The position numbers were made by a program, and so were the translations under genes. This document shows, piece by piece, positions 23,688 through 34,190 of a stretch of DNA of 64,000 nt (position 1 is the stretch's first letter; each line of letters begins with the position of its first letter). Source of the stretch: Perca fluviatilis (taxonomy: Eukaryota; Chordata; Actinopteri; Perciformes; Percidae); NCBI RefSeq assembly GCF_010015445.1, contig NC_053129.1, positions 14,914,749 to 14,978,748 of the forward strand. The letters run 5' to 3'. A model generated the notes under the pieces. That model did not search any database and was not told the origin of the DNA. It saw only the letters and a program-made list of their open reading frames with translations.

Positions 23688-24114
23688 AATTGAAATATAA
23701 AACAAAACAATGCTCCCTATTTATTCCTCAGAACTGAAACAGTCTTTAATTCTGCTGTTTTGTTAGAAAAAAAGCCTTAAAGCTACATTACAACCCCACC
23801 TCAGTGCCTGCAAAAATTTGGCAACATGGCATTGTTTGTTCTAAAGGGTGTATCTGTTATTTTTAGAATATAACTAAGGGCAGGCCCAGATCTCATGCGC
23901 AGATCCTCTGCTGGTTAAAAAGGCCATCTAAAATCTGACGCTAAGCGAGCCGACAGCAGCCTGTGGTCATTGTAATCCCCCCAGAATTAGATTATCCCTG
24001 TGTGGCAACAGTGGGCCAGAGTGGGCAGGGCACTCCCATCAGCTGTGTGTCTAAGACAGAGCCCATTGAACACCTACCACTAATCTCTGTCAACATAGAC
24101 ACGCTGGCAGCCTG
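23688..24114. promoter_or_regulatory. 5' flank of the hatching-enzyme gene
   Basis: Non-coding sequence directly upstream of the TATA box, presumably holding the hatching-gland regulatory sites. Transcription factor sites could not be assigned with confidence. Confidence 0.35.
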
Positions 24115-24121
24115 TATAAAA
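24115..24121 (+). promoter_or_regulatory. TATA box of the hatching-enzyme gene
   Basis: TATAAAA lies 99 bp before the start codon. That predicts initiation near 24145 (TTCAGCATCAG) and a 5' leader of about 70 bases. No upstream ATG intervenes. Confidence 0.75.
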
Positions 24122-24213
24122 ACTCAGCCCCGACTGGGCTTCAGCATCAGTCCCCGGTGAGATCAGTGAAGCCTCCAAAGCGACATCTTAAGCATCAGCA
24201 TCTTCAGACAAAA

Positions 24214-26715
24214 ATGGACCTCAGAACAACGGTTTCTCTTCTGCTGCTGCTGCTTCTGGGCCTCTGTAACGCTCACGATGGCATTGTAAGAAATAACTGA
24301 TTTAATAGTACAGAACAGCTTGTATGCATTGTATGTATTCAATCACACATTTCCCATAACATCGTTGCCTATCTTTGTCCAGATTATGCATTAGAATGAG
24401 TTGAAGTACTGTACAATGTACTTCTTTTCACAGTATCACGGTGCTGATAATGGTAAGTAACCAAACCTCAGTGCTTCTTTTTGCAGCCCTGTCTAACAGA
24501 CCAAATCTATCAGGTACAACACTGTGTGTCATTGTGAAAATGACTTCTTTGTTTTTCTTCTATTTAGAGATCATAGTGGATCATTCTGACACAGAGGACT
24601 TGACAACAACTATTCTGAGAATGAACAATGGTGAGTATTCAATCATATTTCAAGGACAGCGTGGGAACATTAGTTTCTCACAATATTAGTGCATCATTTA
24701 TGTATTCAATAACAGAAACCATATATACTGGAACACATTTTCGACGGACAGCCTTGATTTTACCAATATTCTGCCAGTTAGATTGAAATGCATATTTTCT
24801 TTTCTTCTAATATGATCTAGAGATTCTCTGCTGGAAGGAGACGTGGTGATTCCAAAAACCAGGAATGCTATGAAGTGCTTAGATGCAAAAAAATAGCTGT
24901 CTGTGGCCGAAGTCTGCTAACGGGAATGTGGAAATCCCTTTTCTTTTAAGCGACAGTTATGGTGGGTTTATTTTATTTATTTATTTTACTTTTTAAGGAT
25001 TCTGCACAATGACTCTCTTTCACACACTGAATATGTGATGTTACTGATAAACTACTTTTATTCACAATTGTAGACAACACCGATATAAGTGAGATTCAAC
25101 CTGCCATGAAGGGCTTTGAAAGCAACACCTGCATTCGCTTCATTCCACGTCAGAGTCAGGAGGCGTACTTAAGCCTTGAACCAACATATGGGTGAGTCAG
25201 TGAGTAACTGCATGTGAAGGTAAAAAATACAGAAGTAGTATAATCAAAGTTTTGGGACAGTCTGTTAAGGGAAGTGTGAACAGTAAAAAAATATATATAT
25301 ATTTACCTATATACTAACCTATACTATATACTTACCTATACTACCATACCTATACTTACCTAATGTATTGGGCGTATTGTGGTGAAATAAATAATTATAA
25401 ATATAGATTGAATGCATGCATATGCATTTTATTATTCATTTTCAGTTTAGGCAACTGAATGTACTAGGTGTCCGGGGGCCCCTGAGCCAGAGCCTCTGTT
25501 TGAAGTGACTGTTAACATATTTAAGATTGAGTATCTGCGAACCAAATCCAATGTCAGTTTTTTCGTTAATTTTTGTCCACTTTATATCACAGCTACACAG
25601 CATACTGAAGCCAGAGGAACCTTACATTAAAATACTGTAACAATAGTAAAGCTATTTAAACCAGTTTGACAGCAGAACAGCTCTCCATCTCAGACTTTCG
25701 TGGGTGGATTACTATAATAATTGTCAGTACAAAGGGATGCAATGCAGCTACAAAGAGATGCAAAATAACCACAAAGAAGCACATGAAAGTTGACTTATGA
25801 CTGTAATCATTTTTGCATCATTTTGCTTTCAGTCTGTTTTTTTTTTTTGTGCCTACAGGAGAGGGGTGGGTAGCCTTTTACCTGTCCTGCCATGTGGCCT
25901 ATTGTCTCATAATCCATCCATGCACACAAATTAAAGATGCAACATGCATCTTGCAGCATCATTCCTGCCTTTAATTACGGCAGAAGTGTTTTTTTAAACA
26001 TTTGTAAATCCTCTCAGAGGTGTCGCTGATAATGTAAATTACATTCATTTATTAATCAAATGTCAAGTTGCATGTTGCATATTGATCATCTATGTCTCTC
26101 ATTCACTTTCTCTGCCATCAGCTGTGCCTCTTTAATGGGTCGTACTGGAGACATACAGGTGGTGTCACTGCAGAGGTTCGGCTGCGTAAGTCTCGGCATT
26201 ATCCAGCACGAACTGCTGCACGCGCTGGGTTTCTACTACGAACACACTCGCAGTGACCGTGACAACTATATCAAAATCAACTGGGATAATATCGATCAAG
26301 GTAAGAATTCCACAGTGTCATTTATGATTCATTTAATATATTTCTATATCTATATTGAGTCAGTTAGCTATTAATTAATCTTTTTGTCACCAGATTTTGT
26401 CTACGACTTCCAAAAGCAGGACACAAATAATCTCAACACTACGTATGACTACTCTTCTATAATGCACTATGGAAGGTAACAAAAAAAAAAGGTACTTGAT
26501 CAAATAAGTCAATGCAGGACCTATTCTGTAAACAAATTTATGATTTTTTTTTTCTTATGATTCTCACTACCGTTGTCCAAATCTATAGATCTGCCTTCGC
26601 AAAGCCTGGATTTGATTCTTTAACTCCCATCCCTGACTCCTCTGTTCCAATCGGGCAGACAGACGGCATGTCCAAAATCAACATTCTCAGGGTCAACAGG
26701 CTCTACCAGTGCTGA
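24214..26715 (+). pseudogene. lce: Astacin-family hatching enzyme (LCE type), damaged
   Basis: Eight exons can be read: 24214-24285, 24434-24452, 24568-24630, 24823-24961, 25074-25191, 26122-26300, 26394-26475 and 26589-26715. All introns are GT-AG, and phases agree once one base is discounted. The frame spans about 265 codons, close to the roughly 270 usual for this family. It has a signal peptide (residues 1-20, Leu-rich), a short propeptide with the aspartate-switch LLEGDVV, and the cleavage region KTR/NAMKC. The six cysteines of the fish six-cysteine astacins follow, then a zinc site at about residues 166-177, the Met-turn SIMHYGR and the end VNRLYQC. Such enzymes are zinc endopeptidases secreted by hatching-gland cells to dissolve the egg envelope. 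The eight-exon plan fits low choriolytic enzyme genes. Two defects are visible. Exon 4 has seven A at 24887-24893 where six keep the frame, giving TAG at 24894. The third zinc ligand His is Tyr (26237-26239). It is therefore probably a pseudogene; the frameshift alone could be an assembly error. Confidence 0.85.
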
Positions 26716-26784
26716 AGTTACATCGCATATAAGATTACCTCAGTATGTTTTCATTCTCACTTGACATTCATGTGACAGTATGAC

Positions 26785-26790
26785 AATAAA
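26785..26790 (+). terminator. PolyA signal of the hatching-enzyme gene
   Basis: A canonical AATAAA lies 70 bp after the stop codon, followed by a GT-rich stretch (TTGTGTCTTTTGT) at about 26810-26822. The inferred 3' UTR is about 90 bases. Confidence 0.8.
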
Positions 26791-26887
26791 ATGGTTATAT
26801 TTCATTCATCTTGTGTCTTTTGTCATTATTTGACAGTACAGTATGTGGCAATGTTGTGCTCTATGAAAATAGCTAGATTTAAGTTTA

Positions 26888-27265
26888 GAGGGGCAGTCCA
26901 CCAATTTTGGGTTTAAAAGAAACTTTACTAGTTTAGAGAGAAAGCAGCGTTACAAAGTGCAGGTATTAAGTTTAATACTTATAGTTCCTACATAAAACTG
27001 CTCACAACCAGGTCTGCGGATTATCTTAAGTAACCTGGTCATGATTTTTGGAAAGAGACGTTGCTGTTGAGTTTTTTTTTTTTAAATGTATTTTCCTGGC
27101 GCTTTGAGCACCACAAGCCGAGCGTCATCTAGTTCTATTATAATGGAGAGAAGGGAGACATATCTACGGCCGATAACACTGGGAAAATCAAAACAAACAA
27201 TCTCGATTGATAAATAGCAATGCAGGTAAGATTAAAAAAATATATTTTTCTGATTTTGGTTGTGG
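26888..27265. mobile_element. Probable MITE related to the 46.1-kb copy
   Basis: It starts with a degenerate GAGGGGCAGTCCACCAATTT. The interior at 27160-27240 (AACACTGGGAAAATC, AACAATCTCGATTGATAAATA, GCAGGTAAGA) matches the interior of 46106-46260. The right end is unclear. Confidence 0.5.
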
Positions 27266-28057
27266 TGCACACTGTAACTCAGCAAATTCAAATGATCCCG
27301 AAATTATACACCCAATTTTTTGGATTCTACAGACACAGGATAGATGACATCAACGAAGACGCTTTATGACAAAACAATCCATTTGTCTTCATTTGTAGTA
27401 TGCAGCAAAATCATGTTGCAAATAAAACTTTACTATTTGTTATTATTAAATTTTTTCCTAATAGTCTATATGACTCTCAGTAGGAAAACAAAGTTGGGAA
27501 ATGTTGGCAAAAGACACAGATGAATTTAATTAGATACAAAAAGACTGAAGGGCAAATATATGGCAATATCTTCATAATTGAGTTAATTTCCATTTTGGTT
27601 TATAGTAATTAAGTTTGGGATTTGTACACAAGTATAGAGTACACTGTTTGATCAGAGTGAATCAGTACTGCAGTTTATTCAGCGAGCCAGACTTTGCAGG
27701 ACTGCGTCTCTGCAGAGAGGCAAAGACGTGCTAGGACAACAAGATAAACCTGCTCCTACTACTCTGCAGAGGCGTTATTTTTTTCACTTGGCCACTTCCC
27801 ACATTCTTGAATGTCTGTTTTTTTTCACCACCCTTTAAAATTCTATTCAATGTTATCCTTCTGTATTCACCCCCAGTGAGAGAGAGCAGTGTTGGGTGAG
27901 AAAGGAGTGGCGGGGGGGTGTCAGGGTGAGATAAGGGAGGAGAATGCCTGGGAGAGAGAGAACAGATTCCAATTAAGTAAGTTTCCCTCTTCCCATGATG
28001 TATGAATGCACTAACAATCACGACAGCTTTGAATGTATTTCTCCAGTGTTGCGGCTT
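27266..28057. other. Non-coding stretch
   Basis: No exon is recognised. The 27.89-27.96 kb part is purine-rich (GAGAAAGGAGTGGCGGGGGGG) and reads as Pro/Ser/His-rich junk on the minus strand. Confidence 0.45.
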
Positions 28058-28559
28058 AAAGGGCTCATATTATGCTCATTTTCAGTTTCATAATTGTATT
28101 TAGGAGGTTGTACCAGAATAGGTTTATGTGGTTTAATTTTCAGTAAACACCATATATCTGTTGTACTGCACATTGCTGCAGCTCCTCTTTTCACCCTGCG
28201 TGTTGAGCTCTCTGTTTTAACTACTGAGTGTGGCATTGCACTTCTGTACCATCTTTGTTGGGAGTCGCACATGCGCAGTAAGTACTGCTAGCTAATCAGT
28301 TGCAGGGTATGAGGGCGTGCCACGCTAGCAGCTAGGTGAGCATTATAACGTGTGTTACAAAGTTGTCACGGAAGTAAAGGCTGGACTACAACAGAGCTGT
28401 TTGGAGCAGTTTGTGAACAGTGTTTTCTGTTGGAGATGGTAAGTCCCTTTGGGGTGGACTATGGGCTTTTTCACTTTGTAAACCTACAACATGCACAAAA
28501 AAGATATATAACTTAATTAAGGAAATGGAAAAAGCCAAAAAGCATAATATGAGCACTTT
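28058..28559. mobile_element. TTAA/AGG-type MITE, about 502 bp
   Basis: Left border CTTAA/AGGGCTCATATTATGC; right border GCATAATATGAGCACT/TTAAA. The inverted ends agree over about 20 bp. The interior TTGTACTGCACATTGCTGCA is shared with the copy at 33565-34190, which identifies a family. Confidence 0.85.
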
Positions 28560-31500
28560 AAATACAGCTAAAGAGGCCATGGCAGACTAGTGCTCTGAGA
28601 AAGCCATGTGTATAGTTCAGATGGACACAGGGCCTTTAATGTTTCATAAAGTAGTTTCAGTTCATATCAATCGTTCTACGCATGAAATATTTAAAATCTA
28701 CTTGTTTTTTGAAATATTTAATGCAAAGGCTCTGTTCATGCTCCAAGAAGCTCCAGGAGATTTTCAGCCCAGCAATAAATTAGAATATTTCTGCAACTCC
28801 TGATTAAAATAAGATTACCAATGAGCCCAAGATCCCATGACTGTAAAGTACAAACAGGGCACCACCGGAACACACTGTGGTTAAAAATCACTGAGCGTTC
28901 AGTGAAACTGGAGTTTAATGAGAATCATGTCACTGGACTGTGAGGCTGACGTAAACTGAAACACATCGAAAGGAATATTTTATCTTCCCTCTCAACTGAT
29001 TGTTTGCTAGTGTGCCTCCCTTGGTTTGAGTGTTACTACAGCCTTATAAAACATTGAAATGAAAGCCTGATCTACAGTATATTACTTAACATTACAGTTA
29101 TTTGATAACAGCTTCAAAGAACTGTCTGTAAGGTTCTTGCGGATGCTCTTTGACCGTACTTTAAAGTACAGTGTGTAAATGACCAGCAGGGTCTCCTGCA
29201 GGATGTCTGGGCTAATGAGCGTAGGCTGAGCATGGGCCAAATGCAGTCTGATCTGTGATGTCACTGGTAATATGCTGGCAGGCCATAACCGCTGGCTGGC
29301 TGAGCGGCTCTTACCACCACGTTATTAACACAGATCAGTGTACCTGCCTCTCTTCAAACACGATAAGCTTCAACACACAGCTCACCTCGGTTCACTGTGT
29401 GAGCTGCCTAATGCCCAACCAACAGGATATTTGAATGTTCTCTGTAAGTGGTGCTACCATCATAGCTAGTCCAGCCTCGGAGAATGTTTCAGAGTTTTCT
29501 GTGAACAAGGTAAGCTTTAAATGCCTTTTAAAAAAAAAAAACGTTTACACATCAAACTGCAACCCTGTAAATGACGAGAGGAAATAAAAGAGCAAAGTCT
29601 TTTAGTAAAGAATTCCACTTTTTGTTACAATTCCTTTTGCAGCAGCTCAGCAAATAAAAACTGTCTGGGGAAAAAGAAATAACTTTGCAAAACCTTTGCA
29701 CTGAAGGACTGGGGATTTTATTAACACTCTCCTACATTAAAATCGACAATCCACTTTTGTTAAAATAACAAAAGACGGACTTTGACCACGTCGTGATGTA
29801 GCTTGATGTAAATTGCTACACGGCTGACGAAAATCTATCTGACCTTACTCAGGCAGAAATAATGTTCAAGGACAAGTTAATGTAAGTTTTATTCATGTTA
29901 TGTCATTTCATTCTAATAAAATAACTGCAGTGTTTCCCACAGAGTTAGGTTCCTATTGTTGTGGTAGCCGGCCAAGTCGCTGTAGCAACTCAAATTCAGC
30001 TGGGCTCGGAGCCCGGACCGCCTCGACTCCCTGCCGGATCGGCACACTTTCTGTTGCTGGTTAGACCCAGCGCTGGCCACCAGCCCGTTGTGACCCATAT
30101 GGCGCTGGGGTTTGGGCTGGCTGAATTTGGGTTGCCACAGCGGCTAAGTGAGGGTCCATCTCCAGAGCTGCTGTCCGCTCTCCTCCCGGTGGTCTCCTAG
30201 CAGCTGAGAGGCAGAGAGGCCGCTGAGTGTGCTAGCTAGCTAACTTGCTAATTTACCTTTAGATGAGATGACTACCCATACAGTTACTGTAGCTAACGTT
30301 GTGCGGCAAATTCAATCATGGGGCAGCCCAGCGTTATCCTTGGTCAAAACAATACTATATAATAAAATGTTGCTACAACTACAACGTTGATGTAACGTTA
30401 CTGTACGCATTAGCTTGGTGGCTGGCATGAGTCACTTGTCTTAGCATATAGCATTTAGCGTGTCATAGCACATTGTAGTAAGCTGAATTGAAATTAAAAT
30501 AATATATCAATAAATTAGGTCTCTACTAAATTACTGTGTTGCAAAATGGCAGTTAATGGAAAATGATTCTGTGTGGCTGAATAAATGCTGTTTTACGGAG
30601 TATAATTACACATGAATACTATTACGTGCATGGCAAATTAGCTTGGGCTATAAATGCTGTGGTGTGTGGCTTTGGTCTATGCTACATATACTTGTCCCTA
30701 TACAAATAAACATAAATAAATAAATTCTGTGACATTATATGATTTACAATTACTCTTGAACGTATCATCTGGTGTTTTTATGGAAGTTAGAGCAACTACA
30801 GAGAGCAAATGTTATATGACGCTATTGACAGGCGAACAAATGTAGTTGAATAAATTACCTTTTTCTCTGGGTTTGAACATTGTTGAAAACATTTTGGATG
30901 ATGTAAATTGTAGATTGAGATTATTAGATTTTGCAATCTGCAGCATGCTTTTTTCTTTCAAATCCTATCCTGGGTCACAAGCAAGTCAGCTGTTAAGAGC
31001 CCTTTTTGAGAGCGATGAAAGCAGCGTTCGCAAAAACAAGTTAATTTAGTTAAGGACGCAATCAAAAGAAATAGCAGATTGGCACTCACATCCTGTGAGT
31101 CTTTGTTGTTGCCCTGCAGGGCCCAGTGGAAATGATTAGCGGGCTGAGAGATCGAAGGCAGGAAAACTCTAACATGTGCTATTGTTGAAGCAAGAACTTT
31201 CATTTAGCTTTTCTTCTGCATATCTGAGAAGCCTGAAGAGCCATATACAAACTTATAATGTCTGAAACTAGAATAGCACACTGGCAAGTTACTGTCTGTT
31301 GTCCCTGCATTCTCAAATCACATACATATCTTATGCATTGTGTTCCCTGTTACTGAGACTGTGGCTGATATTACTTTAAATAAAAAAAATAAAAAAGACT
31401 AACTGACTAAAGAATAACAGGGGCGAGTGAGGTCTTTATACGTACTGTATGTTGTCATTACTATTTCTATATAACCCCAGCCTGTCTGTGTCAAATAGAA

Positions 31501-32753
31501 ATTATGTTTTAAAAGGGCCTTTGTAAATGTGTAAATCAGACTGAGGCATTAGTCTACAATCCCTCTGAGCGGTGTTTGCAAGAGCTGCACCACATCTCTG
31601 TTTGTCAGCGCTGAGGAATTGCAGCTGTCGAAAATGATGCGGCCCCATTAGTGACGGAATCCAAGCTGAGATGGAACCAGAAAGAAAGCCGCTGTGGGGA
31701 CAAGATGATAACAAGGTACTCATTGGAGATGTGAGGGATGATGTTTGTGCATCACTCTCTGTGTGTGTCTGATGAGAAGAGGGACAGAGGAAGAGATGGA
31801 GGGGTTAAGATAAAGTGTGAGAGAGAGAGATAGCGTGGAGAATGAGAAAGTGAGGGAAACAGTAAATGGAGAAGAAAAAGGATGGGGGAGATAAGACGAG
31901 ACAAATAGAGAGGGGAACAATGAGACTGGGGAGTAAGAAGGAGTGACTGGGACAGTAATCGGAGGAAGGCAACACTGAAACAGATGAATCAAAGCAGTGA
32001 CTGAAGCAAGTGAGTTGACGAGAAACAGAGAGAGCCCACGAGCCGATTCCCTGACAGATTGGCAGGTTTATTCACAGCGAGTTACTGATCTCTCATCCTG
32101 CAGATAGTTTCACCTCCGAGCTAAGCCGTGTGCATCATAGCAGGACAAAGACGCACACCAGTAACAACTGCCGCAAAGGAAATCACTTCATTCAATGCAA
32201 CAACTGTAAGCTACGATGTAACACTACAGAAGAAGCAGTGGATTAAGCTAAAGCCAGGTATACTATCTTCACAATCAACAGGATTGACCTACAGTTGAAA
32301 AAGTATATTCCAACAGTCGGTCACTCACCAAAGAAACCACCGTACTGATTGTAGGTAGCTAAAACAGCTAGCAGTGTAGCTGCTAACACTGGAATATTAA
32401 TTATGTAATAATAGGTTTTTGCCTACCATCTGCTACCATGTAACCTCTCCTCAATTTTTTTTTAAGCTGGTTTAAAGGTTAAAGTTAATTGGACAAAACA
32501 ACCTACCTTTGATAAAATACAACAAATCAAATGCTACAGTCAACAAGGGGCCTCTGGGGCCCTTGAGGGTCAGTTGCACACTTTGTCTGATTGGTAATAA
32601 ATTCCTGTCTAATACAGTAGAACCAGATAGCTGACTCACAAGTATACTGAAGGAGGGGGACAGAGCTCTTGTACATTTCTGGTGACTCAAACTACTATGT
32701 TTCCTATTAGCCTGGACGCATCTATCGTTTTTTTCAACCTACTTTTGATGAAA
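28560..32753. other. Non-coding stretch
   Basis: No exon is supported. A segment at about 29930-30200 is GC-richer and begins CAGTGTTTCCCACAGAG, a word seen at the ends of old fish transposons; its 79-codon frame has no recognisable domain. A purine-rich block with many GAGAGA words occupies 31.76-32.04 kb. Confidence 0.45.
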
Positions 32754-32788
32754 CCACTCCCACTCCCACTCTCACTCCCACTCCCACT
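32754..32788. repeat. (CCCACT)n short tandem repeat
   Basis: Five or six imperfect CCCACT units. Confidence 0.9.
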
Positions 32789-32789
32789 T

Positions 32790-33236
32790 CGGGAAAGCCT
32801 TGATGGCTGTGTTACGATTATGTCATGCCAATACAGTAAATAACATTACTAAATGTCTCTTTAGACATTTAGACTCAATAAGCATAAGAATGGAGGAAAA
32901 CTTCCCCCTGGCATCACATTTTAAACTACTGCCATCGATGCGTCGTTTTTGCTTACCCCTTCTGATCAAGAACAGATACAAATCTTCTTTCGTACCACAA
33001 GCCATAAAAGCCATAAATCAGTCAGAATAAGCTAGTCGTCCAGCTGGTCTGACCATACCTAAGGGTGTATAGTGTATTGTAGTGTGTGATGTATATTCTT
33101 TATTTTTTGTTTGTCGGTGTCTGATATAATTATTATTTGTCTGTATTATGTCTGATGTATTGTTATAAAGTGCCTTGCGATTGTGCCGCAAACCCAACTG
33201 CCCCTCGGGGACAATAAAGTTATCTATCTATCTATA
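32790..33236 (+). mobile_element. 3' end of a LINE (non-LTR retrotransposon)
   Basis: A frame at 32800-33030 ends with NRYKSSFVPQAIKAINQSE and a stop. That is the usual final segment of fish L2/CR1-like LINE second reading frames, where a basic R-Y-K-S-F-hydrophobic-P-A-I motif precedes the stop. A short 3' UTR follows with CCTCGGGGACAATAAAG and a (TATC)n tail at 33218-33236. Reverse transcriptase and endonuclease are absent, so this is a 5'-truncated copy. The clade assignment is tentative. Confidence 0.75.
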
Positions 33237-33564
33237 AAAAACTTCTGTCACTTTAACAGCTAGCTATTTAACGTTATAAATATCTCTAGCTGTCATATTT
33301 CTTGGGATCCATGTGAGCGTGGTTTCTATGGCAATGCAGCTGTCAAGGCTTTTGTTACACTGACGTCGATTCATATAGAAGAACTTTGATTACAGTGAAA
33401 TCACTTCAGCACCAAGGAGAGTGCACACTGCTATGAATCCTCCCACATTTCTGAACCAATCAGTGAACAGTTTAAACACTGCATGGTGTACTAGGTTCTA
33501 GTTGTTCTGGTCAACACTGGGTCCACAGAACTTAATTACATTAGTAGTAGTGCACATGTCTTTT

Positions 33565-34190
33565 AAAGTGGCCATATTATGCTCATTTTTAGGTTCATAA
33601 TTGTATTTGAGTTTAATTTTCAAAAAACACCATATTTTTGTTGTACTGCACATTGCTGCAGCTCCTCTTTTCACTGTGTGTTCAGGTCTCTGTTTTAGCT
33701 ACACAGTGAGACATCTCACTGCTGTAACATCTTTGTTGGCAGTAGCTAGGTAAGATCACATAATCTAGCTAGCAGTTTGTTTCTACAACTTCAGTAGTAC
33801 AAGGCAGGATTAGCCAGGAGACTTCTTCTAAACGAGGGCACACTTCCAATTTTCGCAGAATAGGGACATGTAAGTAGTTCTTTTGTAGATTATAGTGAAC
33901 TAGTGTGTGTTGTAGCAGTGTTTTGCCATTCAGAACGAGCTAGCATGCTAGCGCTAGCATGCTATGGTTTAGCCCCCTCGATTCGGCTTGTGACGTAGAA
34001 AACCCTGCAGATTTTGAACAGCTCACCCAGAGACTGAAGGCAGGACACATTCAGAAACCCGTATCTCACTCAAAACAGAATGGATGTTTTTTTTTTCCCA
34101 AGGTTTGTATGCGTGTGGAAGCACCAGAGACACAAAATAACACCCCAAATCCCAGAAAAAGTGATTTTCTTTTCATAATATGGGCACTTT
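33565..34190. mobile_element. TTAA/AGG-type MITE, about 626 bp
   Basis: Left border TTTTAA/AGTGGCCATATTATGC; right border CATAATATGGGCACT/TTAAG. It is the same family as 28058-28559, with a longer interior. It contains a near-palindromic run of GCTAGCATGCTAGCGCTAGC around 33940-33960. Confidence 0.85.

Noticed and set aside
29970..30200. 79-codon GC-rich plus-strand frame
   Set aside because: No domain or splice borders; it lies beside a transposon-end-like CAGTGTTTCCCAC word, so it is probably repeat-derived.
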